Counted from the stretch's first letter, positions 31,334-40,714 are shown. The stretch: 64,000 nucleotides of DNA from Bacillus thuringiensis (GCF_001182785.1 NZ_CP012099.1:152501-216500); one strand, 5' to 3'. Translations and numbers: made by a program. The notes: generated from the letters alone by a model not told the origin.

Positions 31334-32300
31334 AAAAGAGAATAGTAAGCAAGCGATTGTGAAACATGTTTCCTTTTCTATTAACGAAGGTGAAATAGTT
31401 GCACTTGTAGGAGAAAGTGGTTCAGGAAAAAGTGTCACAGCACAATCCATTATCGGCTTGAATCAAGAATCAATTCATATTGATGATGGAAATATAGCTT
31501 TCCAAGCAAAGGAATTAACGAATTTACAAGAGTCAGAATGGAATCAAATTCGCGGAAAAGATATTTCCTTTATATTTCAAGATCCGCTTTCATCTTTAAA
31601 CCCAACGATGAAGGTAGGCAAACAAATTACAGAAGTAGTTTTGCAACATGAGAAAAAATCGAAAAGAGAAGCAAAGGAAATTGCGATTAACTTGTTAACA
31701 GATTTAGGGATACATGAAGCAGAGAAACGCTTTGAACAGTACCCACATCAATTAAGCGGAGGTATGAGGCAGCGTATTTGTTTAGCAATTGCGTTTGCTT
31801 GTCATCCAAAGCTTGTAATTGCAGACGAGCCGACAACAGCGTTAGATGTAACGATTCAGAAACAAATTATGGGGCTATTAAAAGAAAGAAAAGAAAAACA
31901 AAATACGAGTATTTTATTAATTACACATGATTTGGCACTTGTACGTGAAGTAGCTGATCGAGTAGTTGTTATGTACGGGGGACGTGTCGTTGAAAAAGGA
32001 ACGATACAGGAGGTAATAGGTTCTCCTAAACATCCATATACGAAAAGTTTATTACAAGCAATTCCGAATATGGATGATTCCGAAAAGGTATTACGTGCTA
32101 TAGAAGGAACGACACCTTCCATTGAAACATTAAATAGCTTTGGTTGTCCTTTTGTAAATCGTTGTCCAGTAGCGATAAAAGAATGTATTCATCGTTTCCC
32201 AGAGAGAACAACATATTCTAAGGAGCATAGTTCACATTGTTGGCAGCATGTTCTAGAGCATAATAAAGCGAAATCAAAAGAGAAGGTGAATGCCTCATGA
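31290..32300 (+). CDS. Peptide ABC transporter ATP-binding protein (DppD/OppD family)
   Basis: 336 aa from ATG 31290, preceded by aaaggaga; this start lies inside the previous gene, a 44-nt overlap. Walker A GESGSGKSV (about 41-49), signature LSGGMRQR, Walker B KLVIADEPT and switch HDL are present. The C-terminal extension contains four cysteines (CPFVNRCPVA..C..C), as in OppD/DppD proteins that carry an oligopeptide-transporter zinc or Fe-S-like motif. Confidence 0.93.
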   Translation: MAQILSLENVTLAVEKENSKQAIVKHVSFSINEGEIVALVGESGSGKSVTAQSIIGLNQESIHIDDGNIAFQAKELTNLQESEWNQIRGKDISFIFQDPLSSLNPTMKVGKQITEVVLQHEKKSKREAKEIAINLLTDLGIHEAEKRFEQYPHQLSGGMRQRICLAIAFACHPKLVIADEPTTALDVTIQKQIMGLLKERKEKQNTSILLITHDLALVREVADRVVVMYGGRVVEKGTIQEVIGSPKHPYTKSLLQAIPNMDDSEKVLRAIEGTTPSIETLNSFGCPFVNRCPVAIKECIHRFPERTTYSKEHSSHCWQHVLEHNKAKSKEKVNAS

Positions 32301-33070
32301 CGACAGATTTAATTACTGTAAAGCAAGTAATGAAAACGTACGGAAGTAAAAGTAAAGAAATCACAGCGTTAAAAGACATATCACTTTCTATCCCGAAAGG
32401 AACAACACTTGGCATTATTGGTGAAAGTGGTTCAGGAAAAACAACACTTGGAAAGCTCATAGCAGGGATTGAGAGTCCAACGTCTGGTGAAATTGATTAT
32501 AACGGTCAAGTCGTTCACAAGCTGAAGTCAGCTCATAAGCGAGAGTTTTTACAGAAAGTACAGTTCATTTTTCAAGATTCTACAGCTGCATTAAATCCGC
32601 GCTGGAAAGTACGCGATAGCGTAACGGAAGGTTATATTTCATTCGGTTTAGGTGATAAAGGGTTGAAGGATAAAGTAGCAGGTGATGCGCTAGAGCGTGT
32701 TGGATTAGATAGAAGATATATTGATCGATATCCGCATGAATTTAGCGGAGGACAACGTCAACGTATCGCTATTGCAAGAGCGCTATTATGTGAGCCAGAA
32801 GTATTAATTCTTGATGAACCAATTTCGGCATTAGACGTTTCATTGCAAATTCAAATTGTACATCTGCTGCAAAAGATTCAAAAGGAGCAAGGCTATACAT
32901 ATTTATTTATCGCGCATGATTTGCCGATGGTTCACTATTTATGTGAAAAAGTGGCTGTCTTATATAAAGGAGAACTTGTTGAATTTGGAAATACGGACGA
33001 AGTGTTCCGTAATCCACAACATTCTTATACAAAAACATTATTAGCATCAACACCAAAAATTTCGGGTTAA
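32297..33070 (+). CDS. Peptide ABC transporter ATP-binding protein (DppF/OppF family)
   Basis: 257 aa. Walker A GESGSGKTT (about 39-47), signature FSGGQRQRIAI (about 149-159), Walker B VLILDEPISALD and HDLPMV. It lacks the long cysteine-containing C-terminus of its partner and is somewhat shorter than typical OppF. Start overlaps the previous stop (ATGA). Confidence 0.92.
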   Translation: MTTDLITVKQVMKTYGSKSKEITALKDISLSIPKGTTLGIIGESGSGKTTLGKLIAGIESPTSGEIDYNGQVVHKLKSAHKREFLQKVQFIFQDSTAALNPRWKVRDSVTEGYISFGLGDKGLKDKVAGDALERVGLDRRYIDRYPHEFSGGQRQRIAIARALLCEPEVLILDEPISALDVSLQIQIVHLLQKIQKEQGYTYLFIAHDLPMVHYLCEKVAVLYKGELVEFGNTDEVFRNPQHSYTKTLLASTPKISG

Positions 33071-33083
33071 AGGAGAATGTAGG

Positions 33084-34694
33084 ATGAAGAAGTTTTTACT
33101 GTTTGTCATTATGACTGTTTTAGCGATTACTTCGGTCGCTTGCGGTAAGAAAGAGACGCAAAAGGCGAGTGCCGGTAAGGGAGAAGGAGATCGATTAGTA
33201 ACGAATATTAGTAGTGATCCATATACACTTGATTCTGCTATTGCAACAGATAGCACGTCAGGTTATATAATTGGGCAGTTGTTTTCAAGTTTATATACGC
33301 AAGATAGTGATGGGAAATATCAAAATGAATTAGCAGAGAAAGAAGAAGTAAATGCTGATGGAACTGAATATACAATCCATTTGAAGAAAGATATTAAATG
33401 GTCAGATGGTTCTCCTATTACGGCAAATGATTTTGAATTTGCATGGAAGCGATTGTTAAATCCGAAAACGGGTTCTATGAATGCGACAGAAATGTATTTC
33501 ATTAAAGGGGCAGAGGCATATAATACTGGAAAAGGTGAAGAGGGACAAGTTGGTATTCAAGTCGTTGATCCTCAAACATTAAAGGTAACTCTTGAACATC
33601 CAGTTGCTTCTATTAAACAAAAATTAGCAAGCTCATTATTTATTCCATTAGCTAAAAAGTCGATTGATGATAATAATAAATTAAAAACAGATCCAAAAGA
33701 GTTAATTACGAATGGACCATTCACGTTAAAAGAGTGGAAGCATAACCAGGCTATTACAGTACAAAAAAATAAAGAATACTACGATAAAAAGGTAACTCTA
33801 AAAGAAATTGAGTTTCGTATTATTCCAGACTCTAAAACAGCGTATCAATTATTTAAATCAAAAGAATTAGATTTACTAAGTGGTTTACCACAAGAGATGA
33901 TTGAAAAAGAAAAAGGAAATAAAGAATATAAGCGTGTTGCAGGATTCTCATCTTATATTTATTCGTTTAACGTAGAAAAAGAGCCGTTTACAAATGCGAA
34001 GGTACGTAAAGCATTTTCATTAGCGGTTGATCGTAAATTTATCGTTGAAAAATTGTATAAAAATAATGCGCAAGAAGCATATGCATTCGTTCCAGAAGGA
34101 GCAAAAACACAAAGTGGTCGTGATTTCCGTAAAGAAAAAGGTGATTATGTTAAATTTGATCCAGCAGAAGCGAAAAAATTACTAGAAGAAGGTATGAAAG
34201 AACAAGGGTGGTCTACATTACCTGAAGTAACATTAAAATTCACTACAGATACACAACATAAAAAAGTAGCAGAAGCAATGCAAGAAATGTTTAAGAAAAA
34301 TCTTGGCGTAGATATTAAATTAGAAAATAAAGAGTGGAAGAGTTACATCGACACATACAAGCAAAGTGATTTCCAATTAGCTTATATGGGATGGGGCGGC
34401 TCTTTATTAGATCCAATTACTAAACTAGATTTATATGCAGGTGATGGTCCGAATAACTATGCAAAATGGCATAATAAAGAATTTGACGCTTTAGTAAAAG
34501 AAGCAAAAGTTGAACAAAACGAAGATAAGCGTTTTGACTTATTGCATAAAGCGGAAGATATTATGTTTACAGATTCACCATTAATCCCAATTATTTTCCC
34601 AAGTGCTTCATATTTACAAAAACCATCAGTATCTGGTGTTCAGTTCATTATCGGTTCTAGTCCAGAACTAAGATACGCAAAAATTAAAAAATAA
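33084..34694 (+). CDS. Oligopeptide-binding lipoprotein (OppA family, SBP_bac_5)
   Basis: 536 aa. Signal peptide with lipobox TSVACGKK (Cys20). SBP_bac_5 hallmarks: TLDSAIATDSTS, WSDGSPITANDFEFAWKR (about 110-127) and the C-terminal YMGWGGSLLDPI region. Fifth gene of the riboswitch-controlled transporter operon; supplies ligand to the two permeases. Binding specificity unknown; riboswitch control points to sulfur amino-acid supply. Confidence 0.93.
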   Translation: MKKFLLFVIMTVLAITSVACGKKETQKASAGKGEGDRLVTNISSDPYTLDSAIATDSTSGYIIGQLFSSLYTQDSDGKYQNELAEKEEVNADGTEYTIHLKKDIKWSDGSPITANDFEFAWKRLLNPKTGSMNATEMYFIKGAEAYNTGKGEEGQVGIQVVDPQTLKVTLEHPVASIKQKLASSLFIPLAKKSIDDNNKLKTDPKELITNGPFTLKEWKHNQAITVQKNKEYYDKKVTLKEIEFRIIPDSKTAYQLFKSKELDLLSGLPQEMIEKEKGNKEYKRVAGFSSYIYSFNVEKEPFTNAKVRKAFSLAVDRKFIVEKLYKNNAQEAYAFVPEGAKTQSGRDFRKEKGDYVKFDPAEAKKLLEEGMKEQGWSTLPEVTLKFTTDTQHKKVAEAMQEMFKKNLGVDIKLENKEWKSYIDTYKQSDFQLAYMGWGGSLLDPITKLDLYAGDGPNNYAKWHNKEFDALVKEAKVEQNEDKRFDLLHKAEDIMFTDSPLIPIIFPSASYLQKPSVSGVQFIIGSSPELRYAKIKK

Positions 34695-34724
34695 AGAAGT
34701 AGGCAATCGCCTACTTCTTTATTT
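34693..34724. terminator. Bidirectional terminator
   Basis: Stem aaagaagtaggc / gcctacttcttt ending the peptide transporter operon and overlapping the 3' end of the convergent YusW-like gene. Confidence 0.88.
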
Positions 34725-35186
34725 TATTTCTCTTTTGTATTCTTTTTTCGTTCCATCAGAGAAGACAACTTCTAAATCGAATTTTTGGTAGTCTTTATCA
34801 AGTTTGAACACGTTCGCTACTTGATCGATTACTTCTTGGTCAGGAGTATCTTTATCAAATTTTAATTCTTGTAGAAGTGGGCTTAATTTTGTGATAGCCT
34901 CATCTCCTGTTAATTTTACATCTGCTTTATGATCTTCAATTTTTGCTTCCATTTTTTTATCAGCTGCTACATTTTTATAGTCTGCTTCGTAGTCTTTCTT
35001 AGTATCTTGGTAGTCTGCCTTTAAATCGAATTCATTGAAATTTAGTTTTAAATCAGCAGGGGCTTCATTCTTTGCCTCTTCTGTAGTCTTTTTATTAGAA
35101 GTCGTGTCTTCCTTTGCAGGAGCTTTACATCCTGTTAATGCAGGTACTAGCATAAGAGCTAATAAAACTGATAGTAAAATTCTCAT
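34719..35186 (-). CDS. YusW-like lipoprotein
   Basis: 155 aa from ATG 35186, preceded by aaggagg; an upstream in-frame ATG adds 12 residues without a ribosome site. Lipobox ALTGCKAP (Cys20), then a Lys/Glu/Thr-rich linker and a YusW-type domain (about 48-155) of duplicated beta-alpha units (LNFNEFDLKADY, KFDLEVVFSDGTKKEYK). Function unknown. Monocistronic. Confidence 0.78.
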   Translation of the reverse strand: MRILLSVLLALMLVPALTGCKAPAKEDTTSNKKTTEEAKNEAPADLKLNFNEFDLKADYQDTKKDYEADYKNVAADKKMEAKIEDHKADVKLTGDEAITKLSPLLQELKFDKDTPDQEVIDQVANVFKLDKDYQKFDLEVVFSDGTKKEYKREIK

Positions 35187-35359
35187 TATAAATTCCTCCT
35201 TATGTAAATTTGTTCTATACAAGTTTTTCCTAAAATCATGTAATTATGTATGTGTTGAAAATAAAATTTTGACTTGTAGCTTCAAGGATTAATCCGCAAT
35301 TTAAATCAAAACTGATTTGTATGTATATGGTAAATTGAAGTTGTGAGGGAGGGACTAAA

Positions 35360-36262
35360 ATGCATGAAGAATATAAAGAGATAATAAAAAAATCAATTGA
35401 ATATATAGAGAATCACTTACATGAGGAGCTTACAACAGAAAGAGTGGCATCTCGCAGTGCGGTATCGATGTACCATTTTCATCGTATTTTTCAAAGGTAT
35501 ATTGGGATGAGTGTAACGGATTATATTCGAAAGAGAAGATTAACTCATGCTGCACAGGCTTTAGTATCGACTGAAAGACCTGTTATTGATATTGCAATGC
35601 AATATGGTTTTTCCTCACAAGAGGCCTTTACGAGAGCTTTTAAAAGAATGTTTCAATTGCCACCAAAGAAATATCGAAAGTACTTCCAGTCATTTTATAT
35701 AGAAAGAGGAGAGGGTGTTTCAATGCAAAAAGGTATACCGAAAGGATGGATCTTAAGTGGAAGTCATCCTGCTGAATATGAGATGGGTTTAGATTATGAA
35801 GTTGTCCATCAAGGGAAAGTATCTGCATACATAAAAGCAAAAGAGAATGTTACGCATGGAGGATTTTCAACATTAATGCAAATGTTCCGAGCAGATAAAT
35901 ATGTAGGGAAGAGATTACGTTTTACAGCGTTTGTTAAGAGTGAAAGCGTAAGAGATTGGGCAGGATTGTGGATGCGAGTAGATGGAAAAGATACAGAACC
36001 GCTCGCTATGGATAATATGCAAAATCGCCCCATTAAAAATACGAATAACTGGCAATCGTACTCGGTTGTATTAGATATAAAAGAAGGAGCGCTTGGTATT
36101 GCATTTGGTGTTTTATTATCAGGAGAAGGTTGTGTGTGGCTAGATAGTATTCGATTTGATGAAGTGGATGGAAAAATTCCTTCAACAGATTTGGCTGAAA
36201 ACTTTTATGAAACACTCCTAGAAGAGCCGGTAAATCTGCAATTTGAAGAGATAGAAAAGTAA
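35360..36262 (+). CDS. AraC family transcriptional regulator with C-terminal ligand-like domain
   Basis: 300 aa. Two helix-turn-helix motifs occupy the N-terminus (about 5-108): LTTERVASRSAVSMYHFHRIF and PVIDIAMQYGFSSQEAFTRAFKR. A C-terminal domain (about 125-290) looks like a beta-sandwich of carbohydrate-binding type (YVGKRLRFTAFVKSES, WAGLWMRVDG, GCVWLDSIRFDEVD). DNA-binding domain first is the reverse of classical AraC but occurs in MarA/Rob-like regulators. Followed after 11 nt by two small membrane protein genes, probably one operon. Confidence 0.85.
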   Translation: MHEEYKEIIKKSIEYIENHLHEELTTERVASRSAVSMYHFHRIFQRYIGMSVTDYIRKRRLTHAAQALVSTERPVIDIAMQYGFSSQEAFTRAFKRMFQLPPKKYRKYFQSFYIERGEGVSMQKGIPKGWILSGSHPAEYEMGLDYEVVHQGKVSAYIKAKENVTHGGFSTLMQMFRADKYVGKRLRFTAFVKSESVRDWAGLWMRVDGKDTEPLAMDNMQNRPIKNTNNWQSYSVVLDIKEGALGIAFGVLLSGEGCVWLDSIRFDEVDGKIPSTDLAENFYETLLEEPVNLQFEEIEK

Positions 36263-36273
36263 GGAGAAAAGAT

Positions 36274-36465
36274 ATGTTCAAATATGTAAAACTCATAAGC
36301 ATTAGTTTAGTAGTATCTTCTTGTATTATGGGGATTAACTATTTGATTAGCTATCTTTGGTCAGGGCATATACCTTCTTTGACGTGGAGAACATATTTGA
36401 TGTTTGTGTTTATATTTATGATGCGTTTTGGTTCAATGCAAAAAGAGAGCTATGAAGAGAATTGA
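36274..36465 (+). CDS. Small membrane protein, 63 aa
   Basis: Two hydrophobic segments (about 5-27 and 38-52) and a charged tail. Good ribosome site gtaaggaga 11 nt after the AraC-type regulator, so co-transcribed. No family recognised. Overlaps the next gene by 14 nt. Confidence 0.65.
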   Translation: MFKYVKLISISLVVSSCIMGINYLISYLWSGHIPSLTWRTYLMFVFIFMMRFGSMQKESYEEN

Positions 36466-36694
36466 TAATCTTTTTGTTTGCCTTCTTATTATTGATACGC
36501 AAATATTTATCACTAGATTAGGGGGATTTCCCGTAACAGACGGTTATCATACAATAATATTTGGTGAAGTTGATTGGGAGAGAAATATTATTGTATTATT
36601 ACTTATTGTACTAGTTACAAAATGGGTAGCAGGAATTACCATAGGTATAAAAGGGATGGTAAAGAGAAGTAATTCTATAATTAAAGAAGCATAA
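36452..36694 (+). CDS. Small membrane protein, 80 aa
   Basis: Starts at ATG 36452 (MKRIDNLFV), inside the preceding gene; an in-frame ATG 24 nt earlier is less plausible. Hydrophobic segments at about 5-20 and 45-66. No family recognised. Third gene of the AraC-regulator operon; together these two may be a small membrane pair. Confidence 0.6.
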   Translation: MKRIDNLFVCLLIIDTQIFITRLGGFPVTDGYHTIIFGEVDWERNIIVLLLIVLVTKWVAGITIGIKGMVKRSNSIIKEA

Positions 36695-36697
36695 AAT

Positions 36698-36730
36698 AAA
36701 AAGGTATCCTTCAATTGGATACCTTTTTAT
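36698..36730. terminator. Bidirectional terminator
   Basis: Stem aaaaaggtatcc / ggatacctttttt-like, between the small membrane gene and the convergent OppA gene. Confidence 0.88.
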
Positions 36731-36739
36731 TATTACTTA

Positions 36740-38380
36740 TTATTTTGCAACTTCTGTCCACTTGTAGTTAAATTCACCGCCGAAGTCAGTTGTTACAAGT
36801 CCTTTAATGAAAGAGCGTTGTAAGTAAGAACGACCTTGTTGGTATAAAGGAGCGACAGCGCCGTCTTGTAATAGAATTTTTTCAGCTTGCTTCATTGCTT
36901 CAAAGCGTGCTTTTTCATCGCCAGCTAAATCTGTTTTCACTTTATGAATGAGCTCATCGTACTCTTTGTTAGAGTATTTATCGAAGTTATAAGCACTATC
37001 TGTTGTAAATAAATCTAAGAATGTAATTGGATCAGCGAAGTCAGGGCCCCAGCCATCAATACCAATTTCATAGTCACCACTTAACAGTAGTTTTAACTGC
37101 TGTTTACGTGGTTGTGGTTTTAAATTCACTGTTAATCCATCTAAGTTCTTTTCTAGTTCACCTTTTAAATATTCACCAGTCTTTTTAGCTAAAGCATTAT
37201 CACTTGTTAAGAGTTCAATTGTTACTTTGTCAGTACCAAGTTCTTGCTTCGCTTTTTTCCAGTTTTCTTTCGCTGTTTTCACATCATCTTTCACTAGATT
37301 TCCATTTTCTTTACGGAAGTCGTTGCCATCAGGACTTTTTGCAAATTTCGCAGGAACCATTCCTTCAGCTGGAACAGCACCGTTATTTAAAATTGTTTCT
37401 ACGTATGCTTTCTTATTCATTGCTCCGTTAATAGCAAGGCGTGCATGTTGATTTTTTAATGTTTCATTTTTTTGATTTAGTCGTAAAAATTGAATGCCAA
37501 CTTCAGCGCGTTCTTTGAAGTTTGGATCGCCCTTATATTTATCAACAAACTCCGCAGTTAAAGCAACGCGATCAATTTGTCCTGAATCATATAAGTTAAC
37601 TTCTGTAGACTTATCTTTAACGACATTGAAGTTGATTTCTTCTAATTTTACAGTTTTAGCATCCCAATAGTTAGGATTCTTCTTCAATTGGAAGCTTTGC
37701 TCATGTTTCCAGTTATCTAATGTGAAAGCACCGTTGTAAATTAAATGATTTGTTTCTAAACCGTATTTATTGCCTTGAGACTTTAAGTAATCTTCATTAA
37801 TTGGTAAGAATGTTGAGAATGTCGTTAAGCTTAAGAAGTAAGGAACAGGACGGTCTAGTTGTACTTCTAAAGTTTTGTCATCAACAGCTTTAATACCTAA
37901 TTGATCAACCGGTAATTGTTTTTGGTTTATTTGTTTCGCATTCTTTATATCGAAGAATAAGAATGCATATTCAGCTGCTGTATCAGGATTTACGGCACGT
38001 TGCCAAGCGAAGACGAAGTCCTTTGCTGTAACAGGAGTACCGTTTGACCATTTTGAATCACGCAGATGGAATGTATATTTTGTTTTATCGGGACTAATGT
38101 CGACCGACTCAGCAACACCAGGAATCGGTTTATTATCTTCTCCCATTGCATATAAACCTTCAAAAACATTTCGCATTACATTCATGGATTCCCCATCCGT
38201 TGCTTTTGCAACATCCATTGTTGGAATTTCTGAAGCGAATGATAAGTTAATTGCCTGTTTATCAGGTATTTTATCGTTTGCTTTCGCTCCGCTTGCATTA
38301 TCTTTATTTCCCCCACAAGCAGTTAGTAATAGACTTGCCCCTAAAACAGATGCAACAACAGGTACAACTTTTTTCTTCAT
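36740..38380 (-). CDS. Oligopeptide-binding lipoprotein (OppA family), no riboswitch
   Basis: 546 aa from ATG 38380, preceded by ggaggaac; an in-frame ATG 132 nt upstream lacks a ribosome site. Lipobox LLTACGGN (Cys22). SBP_bac_5 features: SFASEIPTMDVAKATDGES, WSNGTPVTAKDFVFAWQRAV and GIDGWGPDFADPITFLDLF. Close paralogue of the next OppA gene (38787-40427), of the same length and similar throughout, indicating tandem duplication. No transporter genes are adjacent, so it must use permeases encoded elsewhere. Confidence 0.93.
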   Translation of the reverse strand: MKKKVVPVVASVLGASLLLTACGGNKDNASGAKANDKIPDKQAINLSFASEIPTMDVAKATDGESMNVMRNVFEGLYAMGEDNKPIPGVAESVDISPDKTKYTFHLRDSKWSNGTPVTAKDFVFAWQRAVNPDTAAEYAFLFFDIKNAKQINQKQLPVDQLGIKAVDDKTLEVQLDRPVPYFLSLTTFSTFLPINEDYLKSQGNKYGLETNHLIYNGAFTLDNWKHEQSFQLKKNPNYWDAKTVKLEEINFNVVKDKSTEVNLYDSGQIDRVALTAEFVDKYKGDPNFKERAEVGIQFLRLNQKNETLKNQHARLAINGAMNKKAYVETILNNGAVPAEGMVPAKFAKSPDGNDFRKENGNLVKDDVKTAKENWKKAKQELGTDKVTIELLTSDNALAKKTGEYLKGELEKNLDGLTVNLKPQPRKQQLKLLLSGDYEIGIDGWGPDFADPITFLDLFTTDSAYNFDKYSNKEYDELIHKVKTDLAGDEKARFEAMKQAEKILLQDGAVAPLYQQGRSYLQRSFIKGLVTTDFGGEFNYKWTEVAK

Positions 38381-38786
38381 TGTTCGTTCCTCCCTAAATG
38401 TGTTGTTCGTAACGTCATAATGTCCATGTCTTGAAGTAGAGCTATAGAAGGAGATAAAACCTATTATAAATATTTGTTTATAGGTAATCAGGTGTTCTAT
38501 ATGTATATACATGTTGAGCTATAATCTATCGTTATATGTTTCAACGTAGTAGACATTATATTTTGATGGTGAAATATTTTGTTTCTTTGATTATTTAGAA
38601 TATTAACACTGGAAAGAACTATATGTCAATAATAAAAATAGAATGTTAATTTCTTGGAATAATATATTAAAAAAGTAGATTCTCTTGTGTGAGAGAACCT
38701 ACTTTTAATATATTTTGCTAAAAAAACAATTGGTGAGGGCTAATAATAAGTGGGGATGAAGAACCCCCACTTATTACGGTTTTACT
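38381..38786 (-). other. Spacer between tandem OppA paralogues
   Basis: 406 bp without a gene. It holds two hairpins: 38669-38706 (agtagattctct / agagaacctact, T run on the minus strand) and 38744-38775 (taataagtgggg / ccccacttatta). Both can terminate read-through from the upstream OppA gene. I see no S-box core, so the downstream paralogue is presumably transcribed from its own promoter in the AT-rich stretch at about 38500-38660. Confidence 0.6.
38744..38775 (-). terminator. Terminator of S-box OppA gene
   Basis: Stem taataagtgggg / ccccacttatta 12 nt after the stop; similar in design to the first stem of bcr1. Confidence 0.7.
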
Positions 38787-40427
38787 TTATTTTTCAATTT
38801 TTGCCCACTTGAAGTTTAATTGACCTGCAAAGTCTACTTGTACAATTCCTTTCACATAAGAACGTTCTAAATAAGATTCGCCTTTTTGGTAAAGAGGAGC
38901 GATAACAGTGTCTTTAAATAATATTTTCTCGGATTCTAGTAATGCTTCCCAGCGAGCTTTTTCATCACCAGCTAAAGTTGTTTTCACTTTTGCTATTGTT
39001 TCATCGAATTCCTTACTAGAGTAATGATCTAAGTTATAAGGGTTATTCGTTGTAAATAGCTCAAGGAATGTAATTGGATCCGCAAAGTCAGGGCTCCAGC
39101 CATCAATTCCGATTTCGTAGTCACCTTTTAATAAAAGCGAAACTTGTTGCTTACGCGGTTGCGGTTTTATATTTACTGTTAAGCCATCTAAATTCTTTTC
39201 TAGTTGTCCTTTTAAGAATTCACCAGTTTTCTTATCAAGGTCAGCATCACTCGTTAATAATTCTAATGTTATCTTTTCAGAACCAAGCTCTTGTTTAGCT
39301 TTTTCCCATAACTTTTGTGCGGATTTTGTATCAACTTTTGTTAAATCGCCGTTTGCAGTACGGAAGTCTTTTCCTTCAGGTCCTTTTGCAAAGTTTTTTG
39401 GAACGAGACCAAATGTTGGTGTAGAGCCATCATTTAATAACGTATTTACAAAGGATTTTCTATCAATTGTTTGATCAATTGCTTGGCGTGCAGAAACGTT
39501 TTGAAGTACTTTGTTTTGTTGATTCATACGTAAAAATTGTACGCCTACGTTTGGACGTTCTTTAAAGTTGGCATCTTTTTTATATTTATCAACGAAGTCA
39601 GATGTTAGTTTTATACGGTCTAATTGTTTTGACTCGAATAAATTTACTTCTGTTGATTTTTCTTTTACGACGTTAAAATTGATTTCTTCTAGTTTGACAG
39701 TATCTTTATCCCAATAGGTAGGGTTCTTCTTAAATTTAAAGCTTTGTTCGTGCTTCCAATCGCTTAGTGTAAAAGCTCCATTGTACAAGATTGTATTATC
39801 TTCTAAAGCGTACTTATCACCTTGTGCTTTAAAGAATTCCTCGTTAATTGGTAGAAATGTTGGGAACGCTGTTAAGCTAATAAAATACGGAACAGGACGT
39901 TCCAATTCTACCTCAAACGTATGGTCATCAACTGCTTTTACACCAAGTTGGTCGGCTGGAAGTTCTTTATTGTTAATTTTTGTTGCATTTTTAATATCAA
40001 AGAATAGAAATGCGTATTCAGAGGCTGTTGCTGGATCTACGGCTCTCTGCCAAGCGAACACAAAATCTTTCGCTGTAACAGGAGTGCCGTTTGACCATTT
40101 TGAATCTCGCAGGTGGAATGTGTATTTCGTTTTATCGCCACTTACTTCATGAGATTTTGCAACGCCAGGGACAGGTTTGTTACCTTCACCAAGATTATAC
40201 AAACCTTCAAATACGTTTCTCATTACTTGACCAGAATCAGTATCTGTAGCACGGGCCGTATCCATTGTTCGTATTTCAGTAGGTGAAGATAAATTTAAAA
40301 CCTGTTTACTAGGTGCCTCGTCTTTTGCATTTGCTCCGCTTGCTTCGTTTTTATAACTACCGCAACCAGTTAATAAAATACTTACTCCTACAACTGATGC
40401 AATACCGGGTACAAACTTCTTTTTCAT
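38787..40427 (-). CDS. Oligopeptide-binding lipoprotein (OppA family), SAM-riboswitch controlled
   Basis: 546 aa. Lipobox LLTGCGSY (Cys22). SBP_bac_5 features: SSPTEIRTMDTARATDTDS, WSNGTPVTAKDFVFAWQRAV and GIDGWSPDFADPITFLELF. Strong ribosome site taggagg. Lone binding protein without adjacent permeases or ATPases. The SAM riboswitch in its leader indicates induction on methionine limitation, so it may deliver methionine-containing peptides to a permease encoded elsewhere, possibly the 29-34 kb system. Confidence 0.93.
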   Translation of the reverse strand: MKKKFVPGIASVVGVSILLTGCGSYKNEASGANAKDEAPSKQVLNLSSPTEIRTMDTARATDTDSGQVMRNVFEGLYNLGEGNKPVPGVAKSHEVSGDKTKYTFHLRDSKWSNGTPVTAKDFVFAWQRAVDPATASEYAFLFFDIKNATKINNKELPADQLGVKAVDDHTFEVELERPVPYFISLTAFPTFLPINEEFFKAQGDKYALEDNTILYNGAFTLSDWKHEQSFKFKKNPTYWDKDTVKLEEINFNVVKEKSTEVNLFESKQLDRIKLTSDFVDKYKKDANFKERPNVGVQFLRMNQQNKVLQNVSARQAIDQTIDRKSFVNTLLNDGSTPTFGLVPKNFAKGPEGKDFRTANGDLTKVDTKSAQKLWEKAKQELGSEKITLELLTSDADLDKKTGEFLKGQLEKNLDGLTVNIKPQPRKQQVSLLLKGDYEIGIDGWSPDFADPITFLELFTTNNPYNLDHYSSKEFDETIAKVKTTLAGDEKARWEALLESEKILFKDTVIAPLYQKGESYLERSYVKGIVQVDFAGQLNFKWAKIEK

Positions 40428-40481
40428 TTGATTTTCCTCCTAAATAATTAAGTTTGGATGATGATGAGGGAAATGAAAAAT

Positions 40482-40665
40482 AAAAAATCCCTCTTTTCAT
40501 ATTGAGAAAGAGGGATTTTTATGTACAAGTTATGCACCCGTATATAAACGAAGTCCCTCATTCTATCTTTCAAGCATAAAGCTTGCAGGAAGTGGCACAG
40601 TATTCAAAATGAACCTGCTGCCGAGGTTTCAAAGGGCCAGTCCCTCCACCTCTCTTGATACAATG
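40482..40665 (-). ncRNA. SAM-I (S-box) riboswitch upstream of OppA paralogue
   Basis: On the minus strand: P1 cattgtatc / gatagaatg (40657-40665 and 40559-40567, one mismatch), core ggtggagggactggccc, the cggcagcagg segment and ctgtgccacttcctgc. Terminator stem aaatccctcttt / aaagagggattt with T run at 40483-40520. The aligned element reads gtgccacttcc where the other two copies read gtgctaattcc, a small departure from the usual consensus. Confidence 0.92.
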
Positions 40666-40714
40666 AGTAAACGAATAAATTTTATTAATTTTTGTGTTTC
40701 TTTGATAATTCAAA

